In this document: positions 46,237-55,868 of the stretch, piece after piece | How the letters are laid out: each line of letters opens with the position of its first letter | Position numbering within the stretch: position 1 is the first letter of the stretch | Assembly (NCBI RefSeq): GCF_900113225.1 | Contig: NZ_FOZE01000003.1 | Coordinates: forward strand, 682,001 to 746,000 | DNA length: 64,000 bases | Source: Mitsuaria sp. PDC51 | GTDB lineage: Bacteria; Pseudomonadota; Gammaproteobacteria; Burkholderiales; Burkholderiaceae_C | Direction of reading: 5' to 3' | Notes under the pieces: generated by a model | What the model was told of the DNA's origin: nothing | What the model saw: the letters and a program-made list of their open reading frames with translations, nothing else | Databases searched by the model: none | Translations under genes and position numbers: made by a program

Positions 46237-49200
46237 CCGGCTCGACGGACATGACGACCGACCTCGCGACCGGCGCCTTCGCCGGCACCGCGGCCGCTTA
46301 CACCCTCGACGGCGCGCCGGTCGCGCGCGAGCGCTTCTACGCGCTGGCCTGCGATCCGGCACGCAGCGTCGTCGTCGAGGCCTGCGCCGGCGCGGGCAAG
46401 ACTTGGATGCTGGTGTCGCGCATCCTGCGCGCGCTGCTGGACGGCGCCCGGCCGCAGGACATCGTCGCGATCACCTTCACCCGCAAGGCGGCCGGCGAGA
46501 TGCGCGCCCGCCTGAACGAGTGGCTGCATGAATTCGCCCATTGCGACGACGCGGGCCGCGTGCTCGCGCTGCGCCAGCGCGGCCTGCCGCAGGCCCAGGC
46601 CGAGGCGCTCGCTCCGCGGCTGGCGACGCTGCAGCAGCGCCTGCTGCAGGAAGCGCGGCCGGTGGAGATCCGCACCTTCCACGCCTGGTTCTCCCAGCTG
46701 CTGCGCGCCGCGCCGCTGGAGCTGCTGCGCGCGCAGGGGCTGTCGCCGGAGCTGCAGCTGCTGGAGGACGAGACCGACCTGATGCCCGAGCTCTGGCAGC
46801 GCTTCCACGCGGCCGTGCTGGCGGACGAATCGCTGCTGGCGGTCTATCGCGAGCTCTGCCTGGTCCACGGCCGCAACAAGCTGCAGGACTGGCTGATGGC
46901 GGCCTTCGACAAGCGCGTCGAGCTGCGCCTGGCGCAGGCGCACGGTCGACTGATGGACAGCGTGCCGACGGCGACCGAGGTGGTGCCCGAACTGGCCGCG
47001 TTCGCCGATCCGATCGACGCCTTCACCGCGATGCGCGGCGAGCTGCAGGCGCTCGCCGCCGAGCTGGGGCAGGGGCGCAACAAGACGCAGAAGGCCACGG
47101 CAGTGGCCCTGGAGATGGCGCTGTCGACGCCCCGGGACGAGCCGCAGGCTGAAGCCCGCGCGCTCGCCGCGGTGCGCGCCGAGCTGTTCACGCAGAAGGG
47201 CACGCTGGTCAAGGCGTTGGGCGATTCGCCGCTGCTGCTCGACCTCGGCGACCGGCTCGCCCGGCTGCAGCTGGCGCTGGACCAGGCCGACGCGCGCGCC
47301 TGGCACCAGCAGATGTGCGGGCTCGCGCTGACGCTGCTCGAGGCCTTCGAGCGCCTGAAGCGGGAGCGCGGCCTCGTCGACATGAACGACCTCGAGCGCG
47401 GCGCGCTGGCGCTGCTCGGCGACGCCGAGCTGTCAGGCTGGGTGCAGGAGCGGCTGGACAGCCAGGTGCGACACCTGCTGATCGATGAATTCCAGGACAC
47501 CAGCCCGCTGCAGTGGCACGCGCTGTACGCGTGGCTGTCGGGTTATGTCGGCGCCGGTGGCGGCGCCAGCGGACAACGTCCGCCCTCGGTGTTCATCGTG
47601 GGCGATCCCAAGCAGAGCATCTACCGCTTCCGACGCGCCGAACCGCGCGTCTTCGCCGCGGCGCGGGACTTCGTCCGCGAAGGACTGGACGGCGTGCTGC
47701 TGGCCTGCGACCACACGCGGCGCAACTCGGCGCCGGTGCTGGCGGCGGTGAACGCGGTGTTCGAGCAGGCCAGCCTGGCGCAGCAGTACACCGGCTTCCG
47801 GGCCCACACCACCGAGGTGGGCGGCGGCGATCCGCTGGATGGCGTCCACTTCATCGCGGGCGACGAGGCGGACGACGCGGAATCCGCGGCGGCCACGCGC
47901 GACGCGGACACCTGGCGCCCGAGCCTGACCGAGCCGCGGCGCGAGCCGGAACTGCATCGCCGTGAAGCGGAGGCCCAGCGCATCGCCGCCTGCATCGCGG
48001 CGTTGCTGAGGGACGGCCAGGTGCAGCCGGGCGACGTGTTCGTGCTGGCGCGCAAGCGCGAAGGGCTGCGGGTGCTGGCGCAGGTGCTCAAGGGCCTGGG
48101 CATCGCGCATGCGGCGCCGGAGGACATGGCGCTGCTCGACGCGCCGGATGTGCGGGACCTGCTCGCGCTGCTGGATGCGCTGGCGTCCAGCGGGCATCAG
48201 CTGTCGCTGGCGCATGCGCTGCGCAGCCCCTTGTTCGGCGCCACCGAGGCCGACCTGCTGTGGCTCGCGGCCGCGTCGCGCTCCGCGCATTGGCTCGGCC
48301 AGGAGCCGCCGCAAGCGCGCCGGTCGACGCCCGCGTCCGATGAAGCGCCGCTGGCGGACGATGCGCCGCCGAACGGTTCGGCGGACAGTGTCGAATCCGC
48401 AGTCAGCTCGACCGGGCCGGTCACGCGCTCCTGGTGGGAAGTCCTGCTGCAGGCCGAGCCGGCGTCGCTGAGCGAGCCGCTGCGACGCGCGCAGGGCCTG
48501 CTGTCGCGCTGGGCGTCGGTGGCCGCGCTGCGCAGCCCGCACGACCTGCTGGATGCGATCGTCGACGAGGGCGACCTGATGGCTCGCCTGGCCGCGGCCG
48601 TCCCGGCCAGCGAGCGCCGTGCGCGGCTGCATGCGGTGGAGGCGCTGCTGGCGCTGGCGCTGGAGCTCGACGGCGGGCGCTATGCCGGCTTGTACGGCTT
48701 CGTGCGCGCGCTGAAGAGCCGCGCGCTGAAGCTGGCCGCGCCCGCCGAGCCCGACGCGGTGCAGCTGCTGACGGTGCATGGCGCCAAGGGCCTGGAGGCC
48801 AAGGTCGTGGTCCTGATGGACGCGGAAGCCGGGCCGGCGCGCGCCGAGAGCATGGCGCTGGCGATCTCATGGCCGGTGCAGGAGCCGGTGCCGCGGACCG
48901 TCGCCTTCATCGTCTCGGAGGCGAAACCGCCGCCGTCGCTGCAGGCGCTGCTCGACGACGAAAAGGAGCAGCGCCAGCGCGAGGAGCTGAACGCGCTCTA
49001 TGTCGCCATGACCCGGGCGCGTCATCGGCTGCTGCTGAGCCGCACGCCGGCCAAGCGCCAGAGCGCATCGGCGAGTTGGTGGGCGCGGGTGCAGCCGCAT
49101 GCGGCGCCGCTGGCGGTGCCGGAGCTCGACGCGAGTGTGGATGTCGATGCCGCCAACGCTGAGGATGCCGCTCGTGCCGCTCGTGCCGCGCATGCCGCGC

Positions 49201-49835
49201 ATGCCGCTGTCGCCTCGCATGCCGATGGCGTTGCCGCCGTGGCCCGCTTGAAGCTGCTGCCGCGCGTCGCGCCGCTGCCCGCCGAGGCGGTCGATGGGAT
49301 GGGCGCCGAGGTCGGCCAGAGCCCGGACGAGGTCGACGAAAGCGCCGCGCTCGGCGAGGCGCTGCATCGCGTGCTGGAGTGGCACAGCGGCCCGCGAGGG
49401 CGCGATCACGCGCTCGAGCGCCTGATGGCGGCGGCGGCCCAGATGTACGGGCTCGACGCGCGTCGCGACGAGCGCCTGCAGCGCAGCGTGAAGGCGATCC
49501 TGGGCAGCGCCGACTGCGCCGCCTTCTTCGATGGCGACGCGCTGGCTTGGCACGGCAACGAGGTGCCGCTGAGCTGGAACGGGCACGACATGCGCCTGGA
49601 CCGGCTCGTCTGCCGGCAGGACGCCGCGGGCGCGCGGACCTGGTGGGTGCTCGACTACAAGCTGAATCCGGCGCCGCAGCGCAACCCGGACTACCTGCAG
49701 CAGCTGTGGCGCTATCGCGAGGCGGTGATGGCGCTGCAGCCCGGCGAGCCGGTGCGCTGCGCCTTCATCACCGGCCAGGGCCGGCTGATCGATTGCACCG
49801 AGGCGGTCGCGGGCGCGGCGGATCTCTTCGCCTGA
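46233..49835 (+). CDS. addA: AddA-like UvrD/RecB helicase-nuclease
   Basis: A 1200-residue helicase-nuclease. The GTG at 46233 overlaps the upstream stop (GTGA) with AGGAG upstream, so the pair is translationally coupled. Walker A ACAGAGKTW, motif II LLIDEFQDTSPLQW, IVGDPKQSIYRFRRA and LLTVHGAKGLEAKVVV (motif V/VI region) are intact. The C-terminal nuclease has WWVLDYKLNP. Ala/Glu-rich insertions and an unusual run AEDAARAARAAHAAHAAVA near residue 975 are seen. Role: end resection and Chi-dependent recombination repair. Confidence 0.9.
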   Translation: MTGSTDMTTDLATGAFAGTAAAYTLDGAPVARERFYALACDPARSVVVEACAGAGKTWMLVSRILRALLDGARPQDIVAITFTRKAAGEMRARLNEWLHEFAHCDDAGRVLALRQRGLPQAQAEALAPRLATLQQRLLQEARPVEIRTFHAWFSQLLRAAPLELLRAQGLSPELQLLEDETDLMPELWQRFHAAVLADESLLAVYRELCLVHGRNKLQDWLMAAFDKRVELRLAQAHGRLMDSVPTATEVVPELAAFADPIDAFTAMRGELQALAAELGQGRNKTQKATAVALEMALSTPRDEPQAEARALAAVRAELFTQKGTLVKALGDSPLLLDLGDRLARLQLALDQADARAWHQQMCGLALTLLEAFERLKRERGLVDMNDLERGALALLGDAELSGWVQERLDSQVRHLLIDEFQDTSPLQWHALYAWLSGYVGAGGGASGQRPPSVFIVGDPKQSIYRFRRAEPRVFAAARDFVREGLDGVLLACDHTRRNSAPVLAAVNAVFEQASLAQQYTGFRAHTTEVGGGDPLDGVHFIAGDEADDAESAAATRDADTWRPSLTEPRREPELHRREAEAQRIAACIAALLRDGQVQPGDVFVLARKREGLRVLAQVLKGLGIAHAAPEDMALLDAPDVRDLLALLDALASSGHQLSLAHALRSPLFGATEADLLWLAAASRSAHWLGQEPPQARRSTPASDEAPLADDAPPNGSADSVESAVSSTGPVTRSWWEVLLQAEPASLSEPLRRAQGLLSRWASVAALRSPHDLLDAIVDEGDLMARLAAAVPASERRARLHAVEALLALALELDGGRYAGLYGFVRALKSRALKLAAPAEPDAVQLLTVHGAKGLEAKVVVLMDAEAGPARAESMALAISWPVQEPVPRTVAFIVSEAKPPPSLQALLDDEKEQRQREELNALYVAMTRARHRLLLSRTPAKRQSASASWWARVQPHAAPLAVPELDASVDVDAANAEDAARAARAAHAAHAAVASHADGVAAVARLKLLPRVAPLPAEAVDGMGAEVGQSPDEVDESAALGEALHRVLEWHSGPRGRDHALERLMAAAAQMYGLDARRDERLQRSVKAILGSADCAAFFDGDALAWHGNEVPLSWNGHDMRLDRLVCRQDAAGARTWWVLDYKLNPAPQRNPDYLQQLWRYREAVMALQPGEPVRCAFITGQGRLIDCTEAVAGAADLFA

Positions 49836-49898
49836 AGTGCGCGGCGCGGGCCGCCGTGGGGCATGCGCCGCCGTCGTCGGCCAGGCCGCGAGGGCGGC

Positions 49899-50645
49899 TC
49901 AGACCGGCGCGCCGTAATCGCCTTCGGACGGCCGGCTGTGCCAGGCCACCGAGGTGGTCGTCGGCCAGGGGCCGCCGTCCCCGATGCGCTGGTGCACCGC
50001 CAGCGCGCTGCCCGCCGCGGCGTCCAGCACGCGGGTCAGGGCCTCGACCTCGGCCAGTGCCGGCTCGGGCATCGCGGTGCGCAGATAGACGTTGCCGCGC
50101 AGGCTCAGCAGCACGAAGGGCCGGCCCTCGATGAGCACGTCCTGCGTCGCCTGGGCCAGGCGCTCGGACAGGTCCTTGTCGAGCCAGGCCATGATCAGCT
50201 CGCGATTGATGCCGACCGCGCCGAAGCGCTGTCGCACGAGCTTGGACTCGATCTGCGACTGCTTCGGGAACATCACCAGCCAGCGCATCTCCTCCGGCGT
50301 GTCGGTGTCCACGCGGGTGCGCAGCGTGTCGGTGTAGGCCTCGAAGACGCTGCTCTCCAGGCGCTCCATCAGCTTGCGCTCGATGAGCATCATCTGCATG
50401 TCGGGATTGACCTTGAGCTCGCATCTCATGCGCAGCTCGAAGCCCTCGATGTAGCTGCGTTGCGAGGGCCCCCATTCGATGCGGGTCAGGCCGGGCAGGG
50501 TGCGCGGCAGGTCGATCACGAAGCCGCGGCCGTCGCGGGCGTGACGCAACTGGCCGCCGCGTTCAGCGGCCCATTCGCTCAAGGGGCGCCACCGGGCCGA
50601 GTTGGCGCGGGCGGTCAACCACTGTTTGATTTGTTTGATTACCAT
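49899..50645 (-). CDS. Conserved hypothetical protein of Burkholderiales type
   Basis: A 248-residue protein I cannot assign. The ATG at 50645 gives MVIKQIKQWLTARANS. The body is alpha/beta-like: residues about 65-170 include KVNPDMQMMLIERKLMERLESSVFEAY, RWLVMFPKQSQ and KDLSERLAQATQDVL, and LLSLRGNVYLRT is a strand-rich segment. No export signal or metal motif is visible. It is convergent with addA and divergent from the GST gene. Confidence 0.6.
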   Translation of the reverse strand: MVIKQIKQWLTARANSARWRPLSEWAAERGGQLRHARDGRGFVIDLPRTLPGLTRIEWGPSQRSYIEGFELRMRCELKVNPDMQMMLIERKLMERLESSVFEAYTDTLRTRVDTDTPEEMRWLVMFPKQSQIESKLVRQRFGAVGINRELIMAWLDKDLSERLAQATQDVLIEGRPFVLLSLRGNVYLRTAMPEPALAEVEALTRVLDAAAGSALAVHQRIGDGGPWPTTTSVAWHSRPSEGDYGAPV

Positions 50646-50727
50646 GAGGCGGGACGATGCGCGAGCGGCCTGGTGTCCGTGCATTGAGGTGTCGGCGACC
50701 GGGGCCCCGCGCCCCTAGGGAGAACGC

Positions 50728-51423
50728 GTGATGATCGAAGTGTATTCATGGCCCACGCCCAATGGCCACAAGGTCCACATCATGCTGGAGGAATGCCGGC
50801 TGCCTTACCGGGTGATTCCCGTGGACATCGGCGCGGGCGAGCAGTTCGACGCGAGCTTCCTGGCCATCAGCCCCAACAACAAGATCCCCGCGATCGTCGA
50901 TCCCGACGGGCCGGACGGCCAGCCGATGTCGCTGTTCGAGTCCGGCGCGATCCTGCTGTACCTGGCCGGCAAGACCGGGCAGTTCCTGCCGCCCGACACC
51001 CGCGGACGCTACGAGGCGCTGCAGTGGCTGATGTTCCAGATGGGCGGTGTCGGGCCGATGCTGGGCCAGACCCATCACTTCCGGATGTACGCGCCCGAGA
51101 AGATCGAGTACGCCATCGACCGCTACACCAACGAGGCCAAGCGGCTGTACGGCGTCATCGACCGCCGCTTGGCGCGCAGCCGCTACATCGCCGGCCCCGC
51201 CTACGGCATCGCCGACATGGCGATCTTCCCGTGGCTGCGGGGCGCGAAGAACCAGGGCGTGGAGATGGCCGACTTCCCGCATCTCAAGGGCTGGTTCGAC
51301 GAGATCGCGGCCCGCCCGGCGGTGATGCGCGCCGTCGAGGTGCTGGCCGAGAAGCGCCGGCCGCTGGTCGACGACAAGGCCCGCGAGGTGCTGTTCGGCA
51401 AGACCCAGTACGACCGGCGCTGA
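50728..51423 (+). CDS. Glutathione S-transferase-like protein, YfcG/Ure2p type
   Basis: A 231-residue GST-fold protein. VYSWPTPNGHKVHIMLEECRLPYRV and ISPNNKIPAIVDPDGPDGQPMSLFESGAILLYLAGK are hallmarks of the YfcG/YghU (Ure2p-like) group, which act as glutathione-dependent disulfide reductases rather than classical transferases. QWLMFQMGGVGPMLGQTHHF is the family's C-terminal-domain signature. It stands alone with a ribosome site GGGAGAA before the ATG. Confidence 0.88.
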   Translation: MMIEVYSWPTPNGHKVHIMLEECRLPYRVIPVDIGAGEQFDASFLAISPNNKIPAIVDPDGPDGQPMSLFESGAILLYLAGKTGQFLPPDTRGRYEALQWLMFQMGGVGPMLGQTHHFRMYAPEKIEYAIDRYTNEAKRLYGVIDRRLARSRYIAGPAYGIADMAIFPWLRGAKNQGVEMADFPHLKGWFDEIAARPAVMRAVEVLAEKRRPLVDDKAREVLFGKTQYDRR

Positions 51424-51476
51424 GCCGCCAGGCGCCTGCGCGGGCACCGGGCCTGCCGGTGTCCACCGGCACGGGG

Positions 51477-51704
51477 TCAGATCTTGCCCAGTCGCGCGCG
51501 GTCGCCGAGTTCCGTCAGCCAGCGCCGGCCGTCCTCGCGGATCGGCGTGGCCAGGCCCTTGTCCTGCAGCCGCTGCTGCATCTCCTCGCTGACCGGCATG
51601 CCGCCCGGCGATTGCGGGATGAAGTAGAGCGCGGCGCGCTCCTCGTCGGTGATCACCAGATCGGGAGGCGGAACGGGGAACTTGAAGGTCGGCGGCGTGG
51701 ACAT
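51477..51704 (-). CDS. Small hypothetical protein, 75 residues
   Basis: Function unknown. Pro-rich N-terminus (STPPTFKFPVPPPDLVI) followed by a helical part (EEMQQRLQDKGLATPIREDGRRWLTELG). It begins 15 bp after the PEP-CTERM gene's stop on the same strand, so the two may be co-transcribed; DNA composition is like the neighbours. Confidence 0.5.
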   Translation of the reverse strand: MSTPPTFKFPVPPPDLVITDEERAALYFIPQSPGGMPVSEEMQQRLQDKGLATPIREDGRRWLTELGDRARLGKI

Positions 51705-51719
51705 GCGCGGAAGTATCCC

Positions 51720-52559
51720 TCAGGCCCGGCGCGCGCGGCGACGGCCCGCCACGCCCGCCGCCACCGCGGCGATGCCCAGCAGCGCCAGCGAGCCCGGCTC
51801 CGGCAGCTCGCCCGCGGCGAAGGCCAGCGAGTTGGCCATCAGCCGCGCGCCGTCGGTGCTGCTGTCCCACAGGCCTGCCTGCACGTCGCCCGAGACCGGG
51901 AACATGTTCAGCCCGACGACGATGCCCTTGTGGTCGGTGCGATAGCCCAGCAGCGGCTTGTCGTTGGTCCAGTAGGCGACGACGCTCGCGCCGGCCTTGG
52001 GCGTGACGCGGTAGCACAGCGCCGACAGGCCGCCGCTGAAGCTGTCGATGTCGCGCATCAGCGGGCTCTGCGGATCCGCGACCCGGCCCAGGCTGCCGCA
52101 CGAGTTCTGGTTGTTGTTGGCGTTGAAGACGTCGTAGCCACCGGTCACGAAGCGGCCGGTGAGCCCGCCGAACGGGATGGTCGCGTGGGACAGGCCGGCC
52201 TCGACGACACCGCCGCCGGCATCCACGTAGTCCGCCAGCACGTTGCCCAGCTGCGTGGCGCTGGCGAAGGGCTTGTTGAAGGTGTCGTTGAACACCAGGA
52301 CCGCGTCGTAGCTCTTGAGCAGCGCGAGCGTGGGCGTGCCGGTGTTGGCGTTGAACACGTCCACCGTGCCGCTGACCACGCCGGTGGCGGCGATCTTGGA
52401 CTGCACGTCGGTCAGCCCGCCGGGCTGGCCCGTCGCGCCCAGGATCAGCACCGAGGCCTGCGCGGCCCCGCCGAGGGCGCACAGCGCGGCGGCAGCGAGG
52501 GAGGCACGGAGGCGGGGAAGGCAGGAAAGAAGTCGGGGAACGAGGGGCGAGCGCTTCAT
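51720..52559 (-). CDS. PEP-CTERM sorting domain protein
   Basis: A 279-residue exported protein. The signal peptide (SLAAAALCALGGAAQA) is followed by a soluble domain of unknown function (about 35-245, including VLVFNDTFNKPFASATQLGNVLADYV, which resembles a glutamine-amidotransferase-like fold). It ends with LPEPGSLALLGIAAVAAGVAGRRRARRA: the PEP motif, hydrophobic helix and Arg cluster recognised by exosortase. It is therefore processed at the cell surface, probably together with exopolysaccharide export. The ATG at 52559 was chosen for the signal peptide. No exosortase gene is in the window. Confidence 0.8.
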   Translation of the reverse strand: MKRSPLVPRLLSCLPRLRASLAAAALCALGGAAQASVLILGATGQPGGLTDVQSKIAATGVVSGTVDVFNANTGTPTLALLKSYDAVLVFNDTFNKPFASATQLGNVLADYVDAGGGVVEAGLSHATIPFGGLTGRFVTGGYDVFNANNNQNSCGSLGRVADPQSPLMRDIDSFSGGLSALCYRVTPKAGASVVAYWTNDKPLLGYRTDHKGIVVGLNMFPVSGDVQAGLWDSSTDGARLMANSLAFAAGELPEPGSLALLGIAAVAAGVAGRRRARRA

Positions 52560-52924
52560 CGGGATCTCTCTGGCGGTATTTCTTGTGGAGGCCCTGGGCG
52601 GGAGGCCGGGCGACATCCGGCGCGCGGCCGGAAGCGGCTCGGGGAAGCAACATCCAAGCCACGGGGCAGGATGTCCCGCTGGCTCAAGCACTTGCAAGGC
52701 CTGTCCCCCGAGAAGGGGTCAGGCGGTGTAATGAATCCCGACACCGGCGGTGCGGAAGTTGCTTCGTACATCGCCCTGGCGGGTGACCTTGTAATGCGGG
52801 GGTAAAACATCGTCGGCGCGCGTGGCGCCGGACGACGCTTGGAGGGAAACTTGCCCAGGCGCTGAACGCGCGGCCCGTCGATCCTCTGGCCGCGGTTGCG
52901 GCCACAACGCGAAAAGGAGCGTCC
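52560..52924. other. Gene-free region between divergent genes
   Basis: 365 bases between the PEP-CTERM gene and a small plus-strand gene. I see no clear promoter elements, repeats or RNA gene in it. Confidence 0.4.
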
Positions 52925-53182
52925 ATGTCAGCCAAGCCAGACCATACCGATGCCGTCGGCGGCGTCGAGAGTCACAACGGGCGCTGGTTCGTCCGTGAAG
53001 TCGTCGGCGAGGCGCCGCCATTCCGGGCGCGCTACCTGGTGATCGCCGCGCATCCGGCAGCGGGCGGGCAGCCGGAACTCAACGGCTACTGGCATGAGCT
53101 GGAGCGCAGCTTCGACACCTGGAGTTATGCGGCCGATGCCGCGCTCGAGGCGGCGCAGCGCACGATCGACTTCCGGCCCTGA
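52925..53182 (+). CDS. Small conserved hypothetical protein, 85 residues
   Basis: Unknown function. The sequence SHNGRWFVREVVGEAPPFRARYLVIAAHPAAGGQPELNGYW suggests a small alpha/beta domain; no signal peptide or membrane helix. AAAGGAG lies 6 nt before the ATG, which supports translation. Convergent with the PA2778-type gene. Confidence 0.6.
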   Translation: MSAKPDHTDAVGGVESHNGRWFVREVVGEAPPFRARYLVIAAHPAAGGQPELNGYWHELERSFDTWSYAADAALEAAQRTIDFRP

Positions 53183-53264
53183 GGTCCCCAGGGACCCAAG
53201 CAGCCGCAAGGCCCCGAGGCCTTGATGCCTTGCGGCACCGGGCGCCAGGCGGGGCCGGCCCGGC

Positions 53265-54230
53265 TCACATGCCGGCGGTGATCTTCTTCTGCAGCGCCTT
53301 GTACTGGTCCAGGCGCGGGCCGCCGAGCGCGACCGCGCGCTCGATCGCCAGCGAGGCCTTGTAGCGCTGCCCCTGTTCCATCAGCACCTGCGCCAGGTTG
53401 TTCCAACCCTCGGGCAGGTCGGGGCGCACGTCGGTCAGCCGGGCGTAATGGCGGGCCGCGGTGCGGCGGTCCTTGGCGGCGTAGGCGGTGTTGCCGGCGC
53501 CCAGCAGCAGCACCGGCTCGCCGGGCCAGCGCGCGAGCGCGGCCGAGTACCCCTTGCGCGCCGCGGCCGGATTCAGGCGCTCCAGCGCCGCCAGCGCCGC
53601 ACCCGTCTGCGCGCCATCCAGCGAGGCCGGCAGCAAGTCCGGCGGGAGCGTCGTCATCGCCCAGTAGTCGCCACGCGCCCAGGTGCGCTCGAAGACCGGC
53701 AGTTCGACCTCCTGCCGCTCGGTCTTGCCGCTGTGCAGCAGGACGGTGCGGCGCTGGCGGTCGTAGCCGACAGCCACCGCGTAATGCCACACCGGCGCGA
53801 GGTCCAGCGACAGGTTCTGGAACACGATCACCGGATGGCCGGCCGCGAGTTCGGCCAGCAGCGCGTCCAGCCGCGGCGGCAGCACGTAGGCGGGCAGGCC
53901 CTGGCGGCGCGTGGCCACCAGCATCTCGGTCTGCAGCGAGCCCTTGCGGCCCGGCAGGAAGACCTGCGGCTTGAGCTGCTCGACGGTCGCGGTCTTGCCG
54001 GCGGTGCGCAGCAGCATCGCGAGCGCGGCCGGTCCGCATTCATAGTCGTCCTGCGCGATGAAGGGCGTCTTCGCGGACAGGTCCACGCGCGCCGGCAGGT
54101 CCGCGGGCCACTGCGCTTCCAGCGCCTTCAGCTGCGGCGGCGTGCTCGCGCAGCCCCCCAGCAGCAGGGCCAGCGCCAGCGCCGGGGCGGCCAGCGGGAG
54201 CAGGGACCGGGACGACCGGACGACGCGCAT
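53265..54230 (-). CDS. PA2778-family C39-like cysteine peptidase, lipoprotein
   Basis: A 321-residue lipoprotein (ALALALLLGGC, Cys about 27). A C39-like papain-type domain follows: TPFIAQDDYECGPAALAMLLRTAG holds the Gln and Cys, and HYAVAVGYDRQRRTVLLHSG the catalytic His and downstream Asp region. The C-terminal third (about 215-320) is TPR-like (RLTDVRPDLPEGWNNLAQVLMEQGQRYKASLAIERAV). It matches the PA2778 family of Pseudomonas, whose substrate is unknown. Its partner, the PA2779-type gene, ends only 7 bp upstream; the two genes always seem to travel together. Confidence 0.85.
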   Translation of the reverse strand: MRVVRSSRSLLPLAAPALALALLLGGCASTPPQLKALEAQWPADLPARVDLSAKTPFIAQDDYECGPAALAMLLRTAGKTATVEQLKPQVFLPGRKGSLQTEMLVATRRQGLPAYVLPPRLDALLAELAAGHPVIVFQNLSLDLAPVWHYAVAVGYDRQRRTVLLHSGKTERQEVELPVFERTWARGDYWAMTTLPPDLLPASLDGAQTGAALAALERLNPAAARKGYSAALARWPGEPVLLLGAGNTAYAAKDRRTAARHYARLTDVRPDLPEGWNNLAQVLMEQGQRYKASLAIERAVALGGPRLDQYKALQKKITAGM

Positions 54231-54237
54231 GCGGACC

Positions 54238-54675
54238 TCAGCGGATCGAGCGGGTGAACGGGAAGACCTTGGTGAAGCCCAGGATGTCGGTCACCAGCAG
54301 GATCACGAAGACCGCGAAGATCACGCCCAGCACGTCGCCGCCGGCCGGGGCCTGCGCGATGCGACCGTCCAGCGCGCGGATCTCGTCATCGGACATCGCG
54401 TCCACGCGCGACTGGGCGTCGGCCGGGTTCACGCCTTCCTTGACCATCGCCTGGCGCACGTCCTCGCGGGCGAAGAAGGCATTGACGCGCACGCGGCTGT
54501 CGGCGGCGGTGCCGGCGGGCGCGTCCTGCTGCACCAGGGCGTCGGTGGGCACGACCTGGGCGCTGGCGTGCATCGGCAGCGCCATCAGGGAGCAGGAGAC
54601 GATCAGCGTCGAGGCGATCGCGCGCTTGGCCAGCGAGGGGCGGGCGGCGTCTTGGCGGGAGGCTTGTGGGTTCAT
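54238..54675 (-). CDS. PA2779-family membrane protein
   Basis: A 145-residue protein of the PA2779 family. A signal-anchor region (ASTLIVSCSLMALPMHASAQ) is followed by a periplasmic helical part (REDVRQAMVKEGVNPADAQSRVDAMSDDEIRALD) and a C-terminal membrane helix (VLGVIFAVFVILLVTDILGFTKVF). It starts the two-gene unit with the C39-like peptidase, and may be its substrate or partner. Confidence 0.85.
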   Translation of the reverse strand: MNPQASRQDAARPSLAKRAIASTLIVSCSLMALPMHASAQVVPTDALVQQDAPAGTAADSRVRVNAFFAREDVRQAMVKEGVNPADAQSRVDAMSDDEIRALDGRIAQAPAGGDVLGVIFAVFVILLVTDILGFTKVFPFTRSIR

Positions 54676-54820
54676 GAGCGGACCTGAAATTGAAGGATCG
54701 ATGAAATCCTAGGTCCGCCCTCGGCGCTGTTACAAGTTCGATTACCGAGCGTCACATCGGATGCAATTCGGCTGTCCGACGGGAGTTGAAGAACGTGTTA
54801 AGCCTGCCGCGCTCGCGGGG

Positions 54821-55774
54821 TCACGGCTCGCAGCGCGGGGCGCTGGCGCTGCGCAGGATCCAGCGCTCGCCCTTGCGGGACAGCAGGGCGGTGGCGCTCA
54901 GCGTGCCCAGGCCGCAGGTCGAGGGGTCGACCTCGGCGAACTGCGCCAGTTCGATGGTGTCCGCGTCTCGCCAGCGCAGGAAGCGGAAGCTGACGGCCGT
55001 CTGGTCCGGCGTGGGCTGGAAGCGGTAGCGCTCGACCAGGCGACCTTCCTCGCGGCGCCAGATGACGACGCCGTTGAATTCCGTGCCCGGCGACGCATGG
55101 GTGACGACCAGATGGCGCCCGTCCGGCGACGGATGGACGTTGCCGTGCATCGCGTAGCGGGTGCCGTCGGCGCGGGAGATCCAGAGCAGTTCGCTGCCGG
55201 CGGCGAGCGTTGCGCGCACGACATAGAACTCGCGGTCCGGCGAGAGGCCGTCCAGGCGGAAGTCGACCTCGGGCGAGGCCGGGTCGGACGGATCGGCACG
55301 TCGGCTGTCCAGGACGACCGGCCGTCCCTTGGCGATGGGCAGCCACAGGCGCTGGTCCTCGCGCCGCACCCCGGCGCCGATGCGGCGCAGCACCTCGGCC
55401 TCGGCGCGGGCGCGGAAGGCCTCGTCGGAGTTCTCATCGGCGCCCGCGGCGGCCTCGGGCGCCGTCTCCGCCGTGAAGAGCGCACCGCGCGGCGCGATGC
55501 CCTGGGGCACGGCGGGGCGAGGGGGTTGCGGCGGTGCGATCGCGGCCGCTTCGCCCGCCATCACGGCGCACAGCGTGAGGGCGGTCACGCCGAGCATCAG
55601 GAAGCGACCGAGGCGATCGGTCGGCACTTTGCGAAGGGCGATGCGAAGGCCGAGGCGAAGGGCGGTGCGCCACGCCGTGCGAAGAACGATGGGACGCGCG
55701 ATGCCAGGCGCGACGGAGAGGGGCAGGGCGTCGGGACGCGCGGAGGAGCGGGCGGTCATCGGGCGGAAGGGCAA
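54821..55774 (-). CDS. Secreted hypothetical protein, paralogue B of stress-module cluster
   Basis: A 317-residue exported protein of unknown function; a sister of the gene just upstream. A long positively charged stretch precedes the signal helix (LMLGVTALTLCAVMAGEAAA), so a start further in is possible. The conserved core reads LDGLSPDREFYVVRATLAAGSELLWISRADGTRYAMHGNV, then HPSPDGRHLVVTHA and FRFLRWRDADTIELAQF; a cysteine pair at CGL...RCE near the end matches the paralogue. The core suggests a beta-propeller-like repeat. Confidence 0.65.
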   Translation of the reverse strand: MPFRPMTARSSARPDALPLSVAPGIARPIVLRTAWRTALRLGLRIALRKVPTDRLGRFLMLGVTALTLCAVMAGEAAAIAPPQPPRPAVPQGIAPRGALFTAETAPEAAAGADENSDEAFRARAEAEVLRRIGAGVRREDQRLWLPIAKGRPVVLDSRRADPSDPASPEVDFRLDGLSPDREFYVVRATLAAGSELLWISRADGTRYAMHGNVHPSPDGRHLVVTHASPGTEFNGVVIWRREEGRLVERYRFQPTPDQTAVSFRFLRWRDADTIELAQFAEVDPSTCGLGTLSATALLSRKGERWILRSASAPRCEP

Positions 55775-55868
55775 GAGCGGAAGCGCGGGAGCGAAACGGC
55801 GGAGAGCGAAAGAGTGGCGTGAGGTCGACCGTCGGAGCGGTCTCGGCGGGCGGGATGCGGCTGCCGGG

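Noticed and set aside
52765-52790. Possible sigma-54 promoter before the small gene at 52925
   Set aside because: The TGGC and TTGT elements are one base off the needed spacing and the -12 GC is absent.
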